64,000 nt of DNA from Dugong dugon. Its lineage: Eukaryota > Chordata > Mammalia > Sirenia > Dugongidae. Under the pieces are notes generated by a model. It made no database searches and had not been told where the DNA came from. It saw nothing but the letters and a program-made list of their open reading frames with translations. Of the stretch, positions 12,101 to 24,100 are shown piece after piece (positions within the stretch are counted from its first letter, which is position 1; every line of letters begins with the position of its first letter). A program made the position numbers and the translations under genes. The stretch is from the NCBI GenBank assembly GCA_030035585.1, contig CM057461.1, positions 1,155,001 to 1,219,000 on the forward strand, given 5' to 3'.

Positions 12101-15100
12101 GGGAGGCGGGGGCAGTGGGTGGGTAGATAGCATCCCGGCCTTTGTTGTGACATGAAGGTGTAACTTTGGACCACCCCAATGATTGCAATTTTACTGGTTA
12201 TCCAGGCTGGCATTAAAATTTCTTCTATGCACAAGAGACCAGCTCCAGACAAAAAAGAAAACATTGTGAAGAAGACTGTGGTGGCACCTTCTCGGAGCGA
12301 CGCGCCTGTCACAGAAACAACGCCGGGAAGCGGCACACCGTCTTGGGCAAGCGACCACAATTACAATGCAGTGAAGCCAGAAAAGACTGCTGCTCTCCCG
12401 GTGTCACTGTTGTGTAAATGTATGTATCTCCTAGAGCTTAGCCTCGTGGGCCCTTCCCGTCCTCCGCGTAGCCGCCACGTGGCAGTCCGAGGTTGGGAGC
12501 TGCAGCCATGTTGTTAGTCTGATGGCAGACACTTGCTGCGCCTCCAGAGATTGAAGGGGATGCTCATGTGCAAGATGCCTCTGAGGCCATGTGCATCTGA
12601 GGCTGTGCCACTTCTCACCGCTGTTTTCCAAAACACTGTACAAACCTCGCTGCCAGTTTTTCACCTTGGTGCTTGATTTTTGTAATCTCTCTGTTTTTAT
12701 TATCAGGCTCCGGTAAGTATTTGTGTTATCGTCCACAAACTGTGATGTCTAGATACTTTGCCTAGCACCATACCCCTTCACTGTCCGCACAGCAGCTGCA
12801 GCTCTGCAGCCCGCGGTCTCCCCTCATCTCCTCAGCGCAGACAGGCATCAGTTCTTCATATGCTGTGGGGAGCTCTGCAGACTGGTGCTGCCACTGGTAC
12901 TCAGTTTACCCCTGATTTTCAGGGGTTACATTTATTTTTGAGTGAACAGGCAGAAATTCTTTTCACATCCTGTTCACATGTTGTACACCTACACACACCT
13001 GACTTTTGAAGGCCTCTTTACTGTGCTTAACGACACCCACCGTGGTGAGTGAGTACGATGCGCTTTCTGTCCTTGCCAAAGGTAAGTTACTGTAGGCCTG
13101 ATCACAGTAGGTCTCACTGGCTTCCTGACTCGCCTCTTGCAGGTTTACACTGTTTCAGTACTGTATCCTGCCCCCAATTTTAAATGAAGGTATTTGAGAT
13201 GGTTTAGTCCCCAAGTTAGATAACGCAGCTGGAATCACTTGTGTGTGTTCTTGTTTCTCAGCGTATTGCTTCAGAGCTGCATTCTTAGAAACCTAATGTT
13301 GATCTGTAGGGCCCATCGTATTCTGTCCTGAAGAGTGTTTATCCGTAGGACCCATCGTATTCTGCCCTGAAGAGTATTTTATCCGTAGAGCCCACCACAT
13401 TCTGTAATGAAGAGTATTTTCCGCTCAGTATTTATTTATGCCACCTATCGTGCATTTTGTGCCCTTTTTAAAAGCACCGGGTGAGGTTGCCCTGAACTCC
13501 ATGGAAAGTGCTGCGTTCTCCAGCCAGCCTTTTAACCAGTCACCTATGGGAGGGTTCTGGTGACGGGAGGCACTAGATATAGCGTGGTTAGAAACATCCG
13601 TCTGAAATGCTGGTTTTCAGAATGTAAGCAGTGGCACGAGTTCCGAATGGAGCCAAGTCAGTTGCAGAGCGACACTGGAGTACGATCCGAGTGTCGGTCT
13701 GCAGGAGCGAGTGAAGCGTTAAAGGTCGGCATCAATCAACTGCTGTACCATCAGGAGTCTTCATGCACTTAGGTTGAGCAGCATTTCATGCTAACAAGTA
13801 CAAGTCTCAAATTCCCGGCAAATTACATAGCGCCTCTACAACATAGCGCCTCTACAGAATAAGGAGCCTCCTTTAAAAAGAAGCGCGGCCCATCTGTGGA
13901 TGGGTGGGCACTCGTTACTGCTGTGCCGAAGTCCTTTCAGTTGGCCGCAGGCATGTGCAGAATGAAGGAACACAACCCTGGGACCACACCACGGCACAGA
14001 TGGTCGGAGGGCACTCCCAACTCCTCTCCATCTGTCGGCCAGAATTGGGGAGCTGTCCCTGAGACTCCAAGCGTGGCGTTTTAGGAGACCATGTATGTGG
14101 GAGAGCCATAGTTGATGGGGAGCGTGGGATGGAATGGTGGGCCCCAGTCCCCCTCGGATGCCCATTTTCTGCCTCACAGTTTTCTAGGGAAGGGCGGGAG
14201 GAGAGAGGACGTCAGTGCGGAGTCTCCATTTCTCTGTTGGTGGATTTTTCTCTGACCTTTTCCATCCTTTTCCTGCACTTCTACACATCTGCTCTCCACT
14301 GAAGGTTCCGTGGCAGAAAGTTGGGGACAGATGAATGACTATAATTAGTCTTCCCAGCATGTCCCTCCACGTCTCTAAATTAAAACTGAGCTATCCAGAA
14401 TTCCTCGCATGCATGAGGGAAATACTTCTGAGCTAGTTGCTTCTGATAAATCCTTGTTGTCCCAGAACTGTCATCTTCCCAAAGATGACTGGGAGGAGAC
14501 TAGGGTCGTTGGCGAGCGATCTGAGTTCAGCGCTGGTGAGTAGCGGTTCCCATCTTCCCCCCTCTCTCCCTAAACCATCTCTGCATTTTCCCCTGGACTC
14601 CAGCAGGTCCAGCAAGAGGGGGCTGCACACAGCTTGTCAGAACCCTGCGTCCCCACAAGGGGCCTGGGTCTGCCTCCCTGGCTGGCTGCGGAGCGGGCTT
14701 TCAGGGAGGGGAAGAAGCGGTGGGAGGCGGCTGCTGGGGCAGCTCCATGAGGAGGCAGCTCACCACATTGGCCTGCTATACTCAGGCCCGTTTTCTTGTG
14801 AGCTGGTTCACACTCAGTGTGCGCCCTGAGAACGCCCAGCAGTTCAGGGAGCCGAGACTCTGCAGCCCGTGGGAGTATGCTGGATTTCCTTTCTCCTTCC
14901 CAGGTCATTAGTGCTGACCCTGGGCGTGGACGGCACAGGTACAACTTCTCAGCAGACGGATGTGGGGGAGTTCTCCTGTTGATAATGGGAAAGACCTTTC
15001 TCTGAGAGCAGCTTTGTCCTGCTGCTCCTTTAAGGAGGAGTGTCCATTAAAGTTGCATCAGGCTGTCCCCAGGTGATGTAATTGAATATACTCATAATTG

Positions 15101-18100
15101 CTCCTCCAGTTCGTTTTCAAAAAATGGCTTGAGGTTGTCCTGTACAGTTAGTTTAGCTCGCAGAAACCATTTGTGCTTTATATCCCCCCAATACGATGAT
15201 TTGTGTTTTTAGATCTTTATTCTTCCCTGTTTCTTCATTTCCACTGAGTTCACCTCCCATTCTTGTCGTGAAGAGGGCTGCCATTTTTCCTAAAATGTCC
15301 CTGGTTTATTAGGATTTGAGGTGGAATGCTTGTTTATATTCACAGGCACAATCCTTGTCCTGGGACTTGGGGCTTCTTACACGGCTCATGAGGTGATTTA
15401 GAACCCTGGGAATTTGGACAGATTTTGACTGGAAAGTGAGATTTCTGCAGTCCATGTCACCAGGCTTTGGACATAAAAATGAAAGGCCCTACAGAGCCTG
15501 TGAACCCAAATCCAGGTTGCTTGCTGTGCATCTTACCCCCTACCCATGTGGTCTGAGTGACATGGAGGTGGTTAGAGGAGAGGGGCCGATGTCACACCGC
15601 CAGCAGCCTGAGCATAATCTTCTGCAAGCAAATTCCCTTACTGCAAGCAATAAGATGAACAGATTCCCTGAAATAAAAGACAAAGGGGACTGAGCTCCAG
15701 GAATATTCTGCAGAAATGTAAAGTGGGGGGAGGGGCATAAAACATTTCACGGTTGCATGAGCCATTGGCATCTCCTCCAGCTTTGTCCATGGCAGTGAAG
15801 CTGAGGTTGGGGCAAATCAAGTGCCAGCCAGATCTTGTACATTGGAGCCAGTCTCCGCCCCCAACTAGAGGAAAAACCAAAACTGAGTGTGTCTTCAGTA
15901 ACTTCATCCCGATGAGGGGTTTAGACTGACAGCTGTTTTTAATGTTATCCAAATAGTTGAGACTTTTCTTGATTGTCAATAATGGCATTCTTTTGATGCT
16001 TTGAAGTGTTTAACTGTTTAAAAAAAATAGCTTACTGTCCAGAAAATCGAGTCAGGGAAAGGTGTCACATCTCCATAACATCCCATGTGCAGGATGGGAT
16101 CACCTCAGCACAGCTCCATGGCTGACCTCCAGGTCTATCCCAGAACTGTTCCCCTCTCCTTGGGCTTTAGCCACCGGGGGAGGTGGGGTGGGGGAAGGCC
16201 CCACATTTCCAGCAGGATTGGTCCCACTGAGTTCACCTCTCTCTGGTGAACGACATACACCCTTTTGGCAGTCAAGGTCTGTGCTGATGTTTCCAGACTG
16301 ATGCTGTAGGAAAGTCCGTTTGGTGGTTCATCAGTTTACATGATGTCAAAGGCCACCCCTGAGGAAGCCCGCTAGTTCCTGCAGCCCGGGAATGAAGCCC
16401 AGATAGACTTGTAGAAAGCTTGACGTTCTTGATTTTTTTTTTTTTTTTTAATCAACACACACATAGTTATATTCTTAGCTTCTAAAAATTAGAGAAGCAG
16501 AAGTAACAGATTGATAAGAATTTTTGCCACTTTCATTGATTTCAATGAAGTTTGGGCAACTTTCATTTGCCACGAGCCTGGAGGAGTTCAGCACGAAGAA
16601 AATAAGGTAATTGGCTGCATACTCCTTCACTGTGTCTACAGTTCATTTTGGGGTTTTTATAGAGTATGACCCTTTGGGACTGGGAGGGTTATACGGGAGG
16701 GCAAATAGACTATTTTAGCATGCCTCTGTCATTGGGGTAAGTAGTAAACAATTCAGGTGCAAACAGGACGTTGGTTAAAACGTGACCTTATTAAAGTAGT
16801 GAGAGTGCTTGTTACTGGCTTGGAAGATTCCAGAAATGGCAGCAGCTCCCTAAATGATCCTCGAGTTTGGCAGCCACGTGGGACAACTGCACCTCTGGGC
16901 CAGACCAGAGATTCCAGCTGTGGACGTGGGTCGTGAAACACCTGTCTCCACACGCGGCCTGATCATTTCACTCCTGTGGTTCGTGCTGAAGTGTAATTTG
17001 ACCAGTTCTTTGTAGATTATGAATGCCAACCCAGCATGAATCAGGTTTAATTTCAACACTGTATATGAGACTGTTAAACCCAGGAAGGGTAGCCTGGCTT
17101 CAGGTGCATAGTTGAGTTTCCTACATTTCTTTTGGAGAGTTAAACGTGCATCTCGCCATTATGGCGTAAGTAGCTCAGTTATTGGGCATCAGTAAGGAAA
17201 AAAATAACATCCCAAATTTACATCTCTCGACATTATGGAAGTTGGACTGTGGCCTTTCTGTAGAACACTGAAATCTGCACCGAGGAGCACCAGTGCCACT
17301 CTGAGTGTTGTTTGAGAATTATCCATGTTTTCTGATTAAAAAAAAGAAATCCATAACGTATTACACTTTTAAAAGAATCATTCGTTTGGACGTATTTAAA
17401 TATTTTGAGAGGTGCAAGAGCAGAGCCTTTTTGTCTTGCTACTGGCCCTTGATTTTTCACACTAGGAAAAGTCTTGATCACGAAGAAGCAGAATCGAGTG
17501 GGAAACTTCACTGTACACGTGTCATAGTGAGAGCTGAGTCACAGTAAAGACACGTGTCTCCTCCCATTTCTCCAGGGATCACAGGCCTGCTTGGCAGGTT
17601 CACGTTACAGAAACAGCACTTGATGCTGGAGTCCAAACAGCAGGGACTGGGGGCCGGAGGTCAGTGACCATATCAAGCTAAGATGCCACAGTGCCGAGTA
17701 AGCGGCATGGAAGCGGGGCTGGTTGGTGGGGACACCTGTACCGAAGGACATGCAGTCACCCTGACTTGGCATTTCTGGGTTGCCTTGGCCATTACTGTTT
17801 GGCACACTCCTTGAAAAAGATGTCTTGGGTTCACTAGTCCGTACGAAAGCCAAACCCATTGCTCTCTAGTCAATTCCGACTCACAGCAACCCTATAGTCA
17901 GAGTAGAACTGCCCCATAGGGTTTCCAAGGAGCAGCTGATGGTTTCAACTGCCAGTCTTGGTGAGCAGCCATAGCTCTTAACCACTGTGCCACCAGGGCT
18001 ACAGTCTATACCAGAAGCTTACTTTCCATTTGATTCCTTAGTTTGGGCTTTTACAGTCAATCGTTGCTCTATTTAGAAACTCTAAGTTTTCCAGAGAGTT

Positions 18101-21100
18101 GCTGCAAACTCCTTACGAATTAACTTCCCCCCACCCAGGCATCATCAACTGAAAGTTTCCTCTGGGTTTTAAGATGTCTTGTGTGTAGCTTGGAGAGACC
18201 CAGAGGGATGAGACATTTGCAGTGGCCCTGAGTGGTTTGCACCAATTCGTGTTCCTGTGCAGAGAGGGGTCAGCAAGATGTAGGTGACTGGGGGCAGGTT
18301 GTGACTTTGCAAACTGCCTCTTGCCCCGTGTTGTCACTTCTGCCCACGGTTTGGTTTGGGAGCAGGCAGGCAGTGGCACCGGTTTTATCCAGAGGACTCC
18401 CCTCCCGGGATTCCTCCAGCGTAGATCTCCCTTTCCCCCTGCAGGCCCTTTGGCGCCACCCTGCGGTGCCGCGGTGCCATGGGTGTTCATCTGTAACCAG
18501 ATACTTCGGTTAACGCTTATTTGGAAATGAGCCAATTAGAGCTTGCTGCCGGCCTGTTGGCACAACAGCCTGCTTTGCTTAGCTCTATGGGAGGATTAAA
18601 CCTGAGCATTGTCTCCATTATAATCAAATGGCCAGACTTGGCAGAAACTGATTTAATTTGGACGGCTGCTCCTGGGGCTCAGGCGACACTTCTCCCCAAG
18701 GGACGCCCCGTGGCTGCTCCAGGGGCACTTACGAACAGGATGGGGCAGCCCTGGCACACGTTCCCGGGTCATCTCCGTCCAGGATGGTGGGTGGACACAC
18801 TGGGAGGTTCTGTGACGAGTCACTGCATTGCCTAATGTGCAGCCCCACTACTGGCCAGCTGGAGACGGTGACTGCGCCTGGGGTCGTTCGTGCCCGAGAG
18901 CAGGCCAAGCCAGCCTTCCATTTGGTGTTGGGGGTGGTGCTTCTGCTTTTCCAGGATGGGATTTTTTCCAGTTGGTTACAGGGTGACTCCTTGCCTTTCT
19001 GCACATTTGTATACAATATAACACAGAAGTGAATTTAGAGGAATTTGCAAGTTTTTAACTCAGAGTTTTTATCTTGTCGGCTCTTCGACATCCCACCATT
19101 GTCACTGTCACTCTGGCAGCAGCTCACTCAGTCCACCCGACGTACGGGGGACAAGGATGCACCAGCATCTGTATAGCCATTTCTGTATGGAACTTACTGC
19201 GAGTTTTAAACATTTCCCTTCAAAATAGAACAGCCTAACGTGTTCTGATATGCCCCACTTGCCGTTGGAATCCACGACTTTCAGAACATTTTGCCAGTAA
19301 TGTGTTTCTTCTCTGTTTATATACCCTGAGGTAGAGGGGAGGGACATTGAAGCCCCTCCCCGCTTAGGCTGCATTCTTTTGCTGTTTCCACTCTCGGGGA
19401 GCAGTTCGTTTAGTCCCTTGTTGGAAATGTCCTGAAAATCTCTTGGTTTTGGTTTTCCCTGAATGAACCTGCAGAAACTGCACCACTGTGAGCATTGCCC
19501 TCAGCTGGACACCCCCTACCACTTTATGATCTGGAGACCCAAAGTCTTGACGCTTTTGAAGCAAACACGTTTGTATCCTGAAACGTTAGTCACCAAGGCT
19601 CTGTTCTCGGGTCACATCACACAGATGCCCATGTTACTTTCTCTGGAAATGCATCAGGCCAGCTTTGCAGAGTTAATTAAAAGTGCACTATTAAAATACT
19701 CAGCCGAATTTGATTGTAAAGGGCAGTAGCTGAACTGGCTGCCCAGCAGGCTCCCGAGTCCCACACCTGCATCACCTGTGCAGACCGGAGCTTCGTTCCG
19801 CCTGTGCTCCACATCAGTGTGGTGGATGCTGTCATGTAGCGCTTTGTCCCTCCTGGGCCCTAAGCTGCCACACCTGCCCCTTCCCTCAGCCCCCTCCCCC
19901 CCAAAAAGTGTCTTCTCGGTGATTTAAGCTTAGGTGGCAACAGCACTTCCTTAGGTGCTGTGGACCTTGCTGCCGAGACCTGAGTGGCTCGTTAAAGAAC
20001 GATTTCCAGGTGCTAAGGAATGGTAGGTAACTCGTCAGATACTTTAACTTGGTGTGATGAAATAATACTGAAGAAATGCAGAAACAGTACCCCAGGCAAT
20101 GAAAAGCGGTTTTTGTCTTTGTTTTTAACATGTCCCTGGTTTTGTGCTCCCAAAGGGGGAGGCGGGCGTGGGGTGGCCTTGGGCATAGGTGACAGCAGGG
20201 CAGCTGGGAAACCTGGAGACGCTGACCCCCAAGCTGGGATGGCCATCTTCTGCAGGGGGCAGGACTTTATGGGGTTTATACTTCAGTGAATTATTCCCGT
20301 TAAAATGATTCTGTTAAGGACAGAAAACCTCAGCAAAGTCAAAGGTGATGCCTGAGAAAACGCAAGTCTTCTGACTCTGCTGTCAGGTTGGGTCTGTGTA
20401 GTGCTGTTGCATGTTTTGCAAAACTAAGAAACTTTATAAAACAAGGAACTTGAAGCCCCAGCTTTTAGTGCCGGTCTGTGACAATCAGTATGAATTTGAC
20501 AAAAGCCGTGTCTCTTGCCACTGCTGGAGAAGGAGCCAGACTACAGGGCGTTGTTCCCCATCTGGGACACCTCGAGGGGCTTGTGGGCTGGCCAGGTTTT
20601 GTCTAGATAAAGGCCTCCTGTCCTCCCCCCTCCCCCCTCCCCCGTGTCATGCCTTCCCCTTGGTTTGTTGGAAAACAAAGGAGCAGCAGTGGGAGGAGCA
20701 GTGATTTGTGGGTGTCTGTCTCATCCCGGCATAAAATGGCAGGGGTCTCCGGAGGGGTTCCCCAGTTAGCTGGCCAGGAGTTTGCGGAGGCCTGCTGCTT
20801 CCTGGGCAGTGAGTGAAAAGCACACACGGAGGGAGACCTCCTCTCAGGTCATCCCCGTGTAACTTGATCACCTGCCTGGTGGCTTGCAGATGCCTTCTGG
20901 CTCACTGGGCACCGAACCTCTGACAGGCCGGCAGGCACTGCCCCCCCCCCCCCCCCGCGCTGAGGTGGCTTGCAGCCTTGGGTCCCCAGGAGCCCACCTC
21001 CAGTCCCACTGACCTGATGACTGCCACTTCATGCCTCTGTGCCCAGACAAGGAGTGGATAGATCCCCTTGGCCCTTGGGCCTCTGCCCTGTGCAGCTCTG

Positions 21101-24100
21101 GGGTCTGTGGCTCTCGGGGACTGCCTGTTTCTGCTTTGTGTCATGGTTATCAAAGACCTGAGTTCTGCTGGTCTGATGTAGGATTATAATGTAACTGGTT
21201 CTGTAGCGTATCGTTTTTATCTTTTTAAAGAAACAGTGCTGGCCTCATGGAAAGGTTTTTGTTGCTGTGTTAGCCTGGCTGCAGCTCTCCTTTAGAGTGA
21301 AGTGCTCAGTGCTCACTTGTTCCTCTGTTGAAGGCAGCTCAGGAGTCAGAGATAGGAGTCTTTCTGTAGCAGTGCCACTTGATTTTTGCGTCTAATTCTT
21401 AGTATAAAAATGGTTGGTTTTCCTCGTTTTATAAATTTCTGTCAGCGTTTCCGTACTTTTACTAATGATGTCATCTCCAGCTGGCTTTTGTCCGGAAGAA
21501 CAGCAGGCGCCCCTGTGGGTCCAGGCTGGCCCCGAGCTGGGGCTCTGCTGGCCCGAGGACGTGGGTCCGCAGGAGGAGTTCTGCGTGTGCATTTAGGGAG
21601 AACGTGCTCCTTTTACCCTTTCTGGAAAACACTTTTGAAACTCACGTTTACAGAAATACTGTATTTGAATCCTTAATGATGAAAGTGCTATTCTAAATTT
21701 AGCTTTTTTTTTTTTTTTTTTATAATGTGACATTTGTTCCATTTTAAAACTTAGCTAATGATTTAAATTGAGCTTTTGATATAACTAGAGTTCGCTGGGC
21801 GGAGGAAAACGTTTGATTTAATGTAATAAAGTTGTTTTTTCCCCCTGTAGTAGTACAGCGTGTCACTATCATAACCCTGCTGGCAGCTCCAATTTCTCTC
21901 ACTCCTTTCCTGAATTTACTCTTGGAGATTATCACGTACACGAACACCGGAGAAGCTTTGCTGGTTAATTTTGAGGCTCAGATGACAGTGCACGTGCGTG
22001 GGGTTTCTGAGTGCCTGCATCTTGTCCCTTTGCAGCCGTGAAGGACGACAAGAGGACGAGAGAGAAGAGGGTGGCCGCTGTCACCGTGCCCAGGAAAACG
22101 GCTCCTTCAGCTCCTGCGCTCGGCAAGCAGCCTCCCCTGTCTGGGAATCTCGCCCCGAAGAAGTCGCCTGCTTTCACTCGTGTGTCAGCAGCCAAGCAGG
22201 CCATGAAGAAGTCGCCCTCGGGTTTCAAGGGCACGATACCCAGGAGGCCCTGGTTCGCGCCCGCCGGCAGTGCCCCTGCTGCCAAGCCTCCGGGGCTGGC
22301 GCCTGCAGCAGCAGCGTCCACCCCCAAGAAGCTGCCTGGCTCAGCTGTGGGCCCTGCTGCTGTGGCTGGAGCACTGAGGAAGCCAGGGCCTCCGTCTGCT
22401 CCTGGGGCCTCCCCAGCACCGGGACGGCTCGGGGCTGCGAGTTCCGCCCCATCACAGCCAAATTCGCAGATTCGACAGAATATCAGGCGCTCTCTAAAAG
22501 AGATTTTATGGAAAAGGTGGGCTGTTTTACTTCATTTCTTATCTGTTAATGCGGGAATTTTTCTGTTTAAAGTGTGGTTATTTCAAGGGTGTAAAGATCA
22601 GCACGATGACAGTGCACTGGTTTATGGAGTCCCCTCTGCCCTGTAGAGTCAGCGACAGTGACGACCTGATCATGACAGAGAACGAAGTGGGCAGAGTTGC
22701 CCTCCATATCGAGAAGGAGATGTTCAGCTTGTTTCAAGTTACAGACAATCGCTACAAGAGCAAATACCGCAGCATCATGTTCAACCTCAAGGATCCTAAA
22801 AACCAGGTGTGTGTGAGCACTGCGGAGCGGAGCATTCCTGCCACAGAAACAAGCCTGCCCGTGGCCTGGCTGTCTCTCTTAGCTGAGTTTCCCAGGAATC
22901 GTCTTGAGTGCAGCATTTGGAAACATTTCTGTCCCTGCAGTGAGAGCTGCAAGTGTGTGTGTCCTCTGCTGTGCTCCTTGTGATGCCCCCTGCTCCTGGC
23001 ACCAAGAACGTTACCTCTCGGAATTGACCTTGAGTGCATCGTCCATTGCACCAGGCCCAGGGAGATGCTGTTCAACACCCCTGTAAATTCTGAAACATTC
23101 GCTTAGTCGGCTCCTGCTGTCTCCAGAGTAAAGTTCTGGTTCTTCATCCTGGTGGATGACTTCACACAAGCTTTTGTGCCGTATTTTCTTAGTAATGACG
23201 GTGATGACAGCAAACACTGTCGTGTTCACCGTTTGGATGGCACAGCAGGAGCTGTCACAGCACTGGATGTGAGGACTCAACCCTCAGCGGCAGCCGGGGG
23301 GGCAGATGCTGCCGTCCCATTGGGTCAAGACAGACATAGGGGTGAGAAGGTGACCACATGTCCAGTGTCACAGCCAGGAAAAGGCAACGCCTGCTCGGGT
23401 CCCCAGCTGACCACGGGCTTGGTCTCTGACCACTTCCTGACCGCTCGGGCCCCCGGCTGACCATGGGCTTGGTCTCTGACCGCCCCCACCCCTCCCGACT
23501 GCTTGGTTCCCCGGCCAACCACGGGCTTGGTCTCTGACCACTTCCTGACTGCTCGGGCCCCCGGCTGACCATGGGCTTGGTCTCTGACCGCCCCCACCCC
23601 TCCCGACTGCTCGGGCCCCCGGCCAACCGTGGGCTTGGTCTCTGCCCCCCTCCTGACCGCTCGGGCCCCTGGCTGACTGTGGGCTTGGTCTCTGCCCCCC
23701 TCCTGACCACTCGGGCCCCTGGCTGGCAGTGGGCTTGGTCTCTGACCCCTCCTGACCGCTCGCCTGCGTCTGAGAGTGGCGTCAGGTGCTCTCTCCTTCC
23801 ATCTCTCCATGGTTGACAGCCCGCAGCAGAGATGGGCTTGGCCTGTCTGCCTAGTGCTGTACCTGTGCGCCTTGTCTTCCACATTATCTTCATGGCCTTG
23901 GTTTTCCCAGGGGGCATTCTTTAGTGGAACTGCAGCAGTGTGGGCCTTAGAATCAGCCACACGGTCTCAGTCCTTAGCCTTTGTGGCCCCCGCTTGCCGT
24001 ATAACTGCTACGGGTGGCACTGGTCCTCCTCAGGTGCCCCGGAGGATGTGGCTCGGGCTGTACCGCTTACCGTGTTTTTAGTCAAGTAATGTGCACGTTA

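Larger units (their letters stand above)
12518..22035 (+). other. DIDO1: Large DIDO1 intron (9.6 kb)
   Basis: No embedded gene seen; the open frames are short and lack homology. Contents: a 3-copy 47-bp repeat (13298-13425), T run at about 16432-16450, an AfroSINE (17850-18003), a 15-17-base C run (20941-20956), a T18-20 run at about 21703-21721, and a candidate conserved noncoding block near 18511-18665. The rest is unremarkable intron. Confidence 0.6.

Noticed and set aside
23255..23960. Two 210-220-codon minus-strand frames
   Set aside because: Mostly translated minisatellite (repeated 'SETKPMVSRGPE'-like units).
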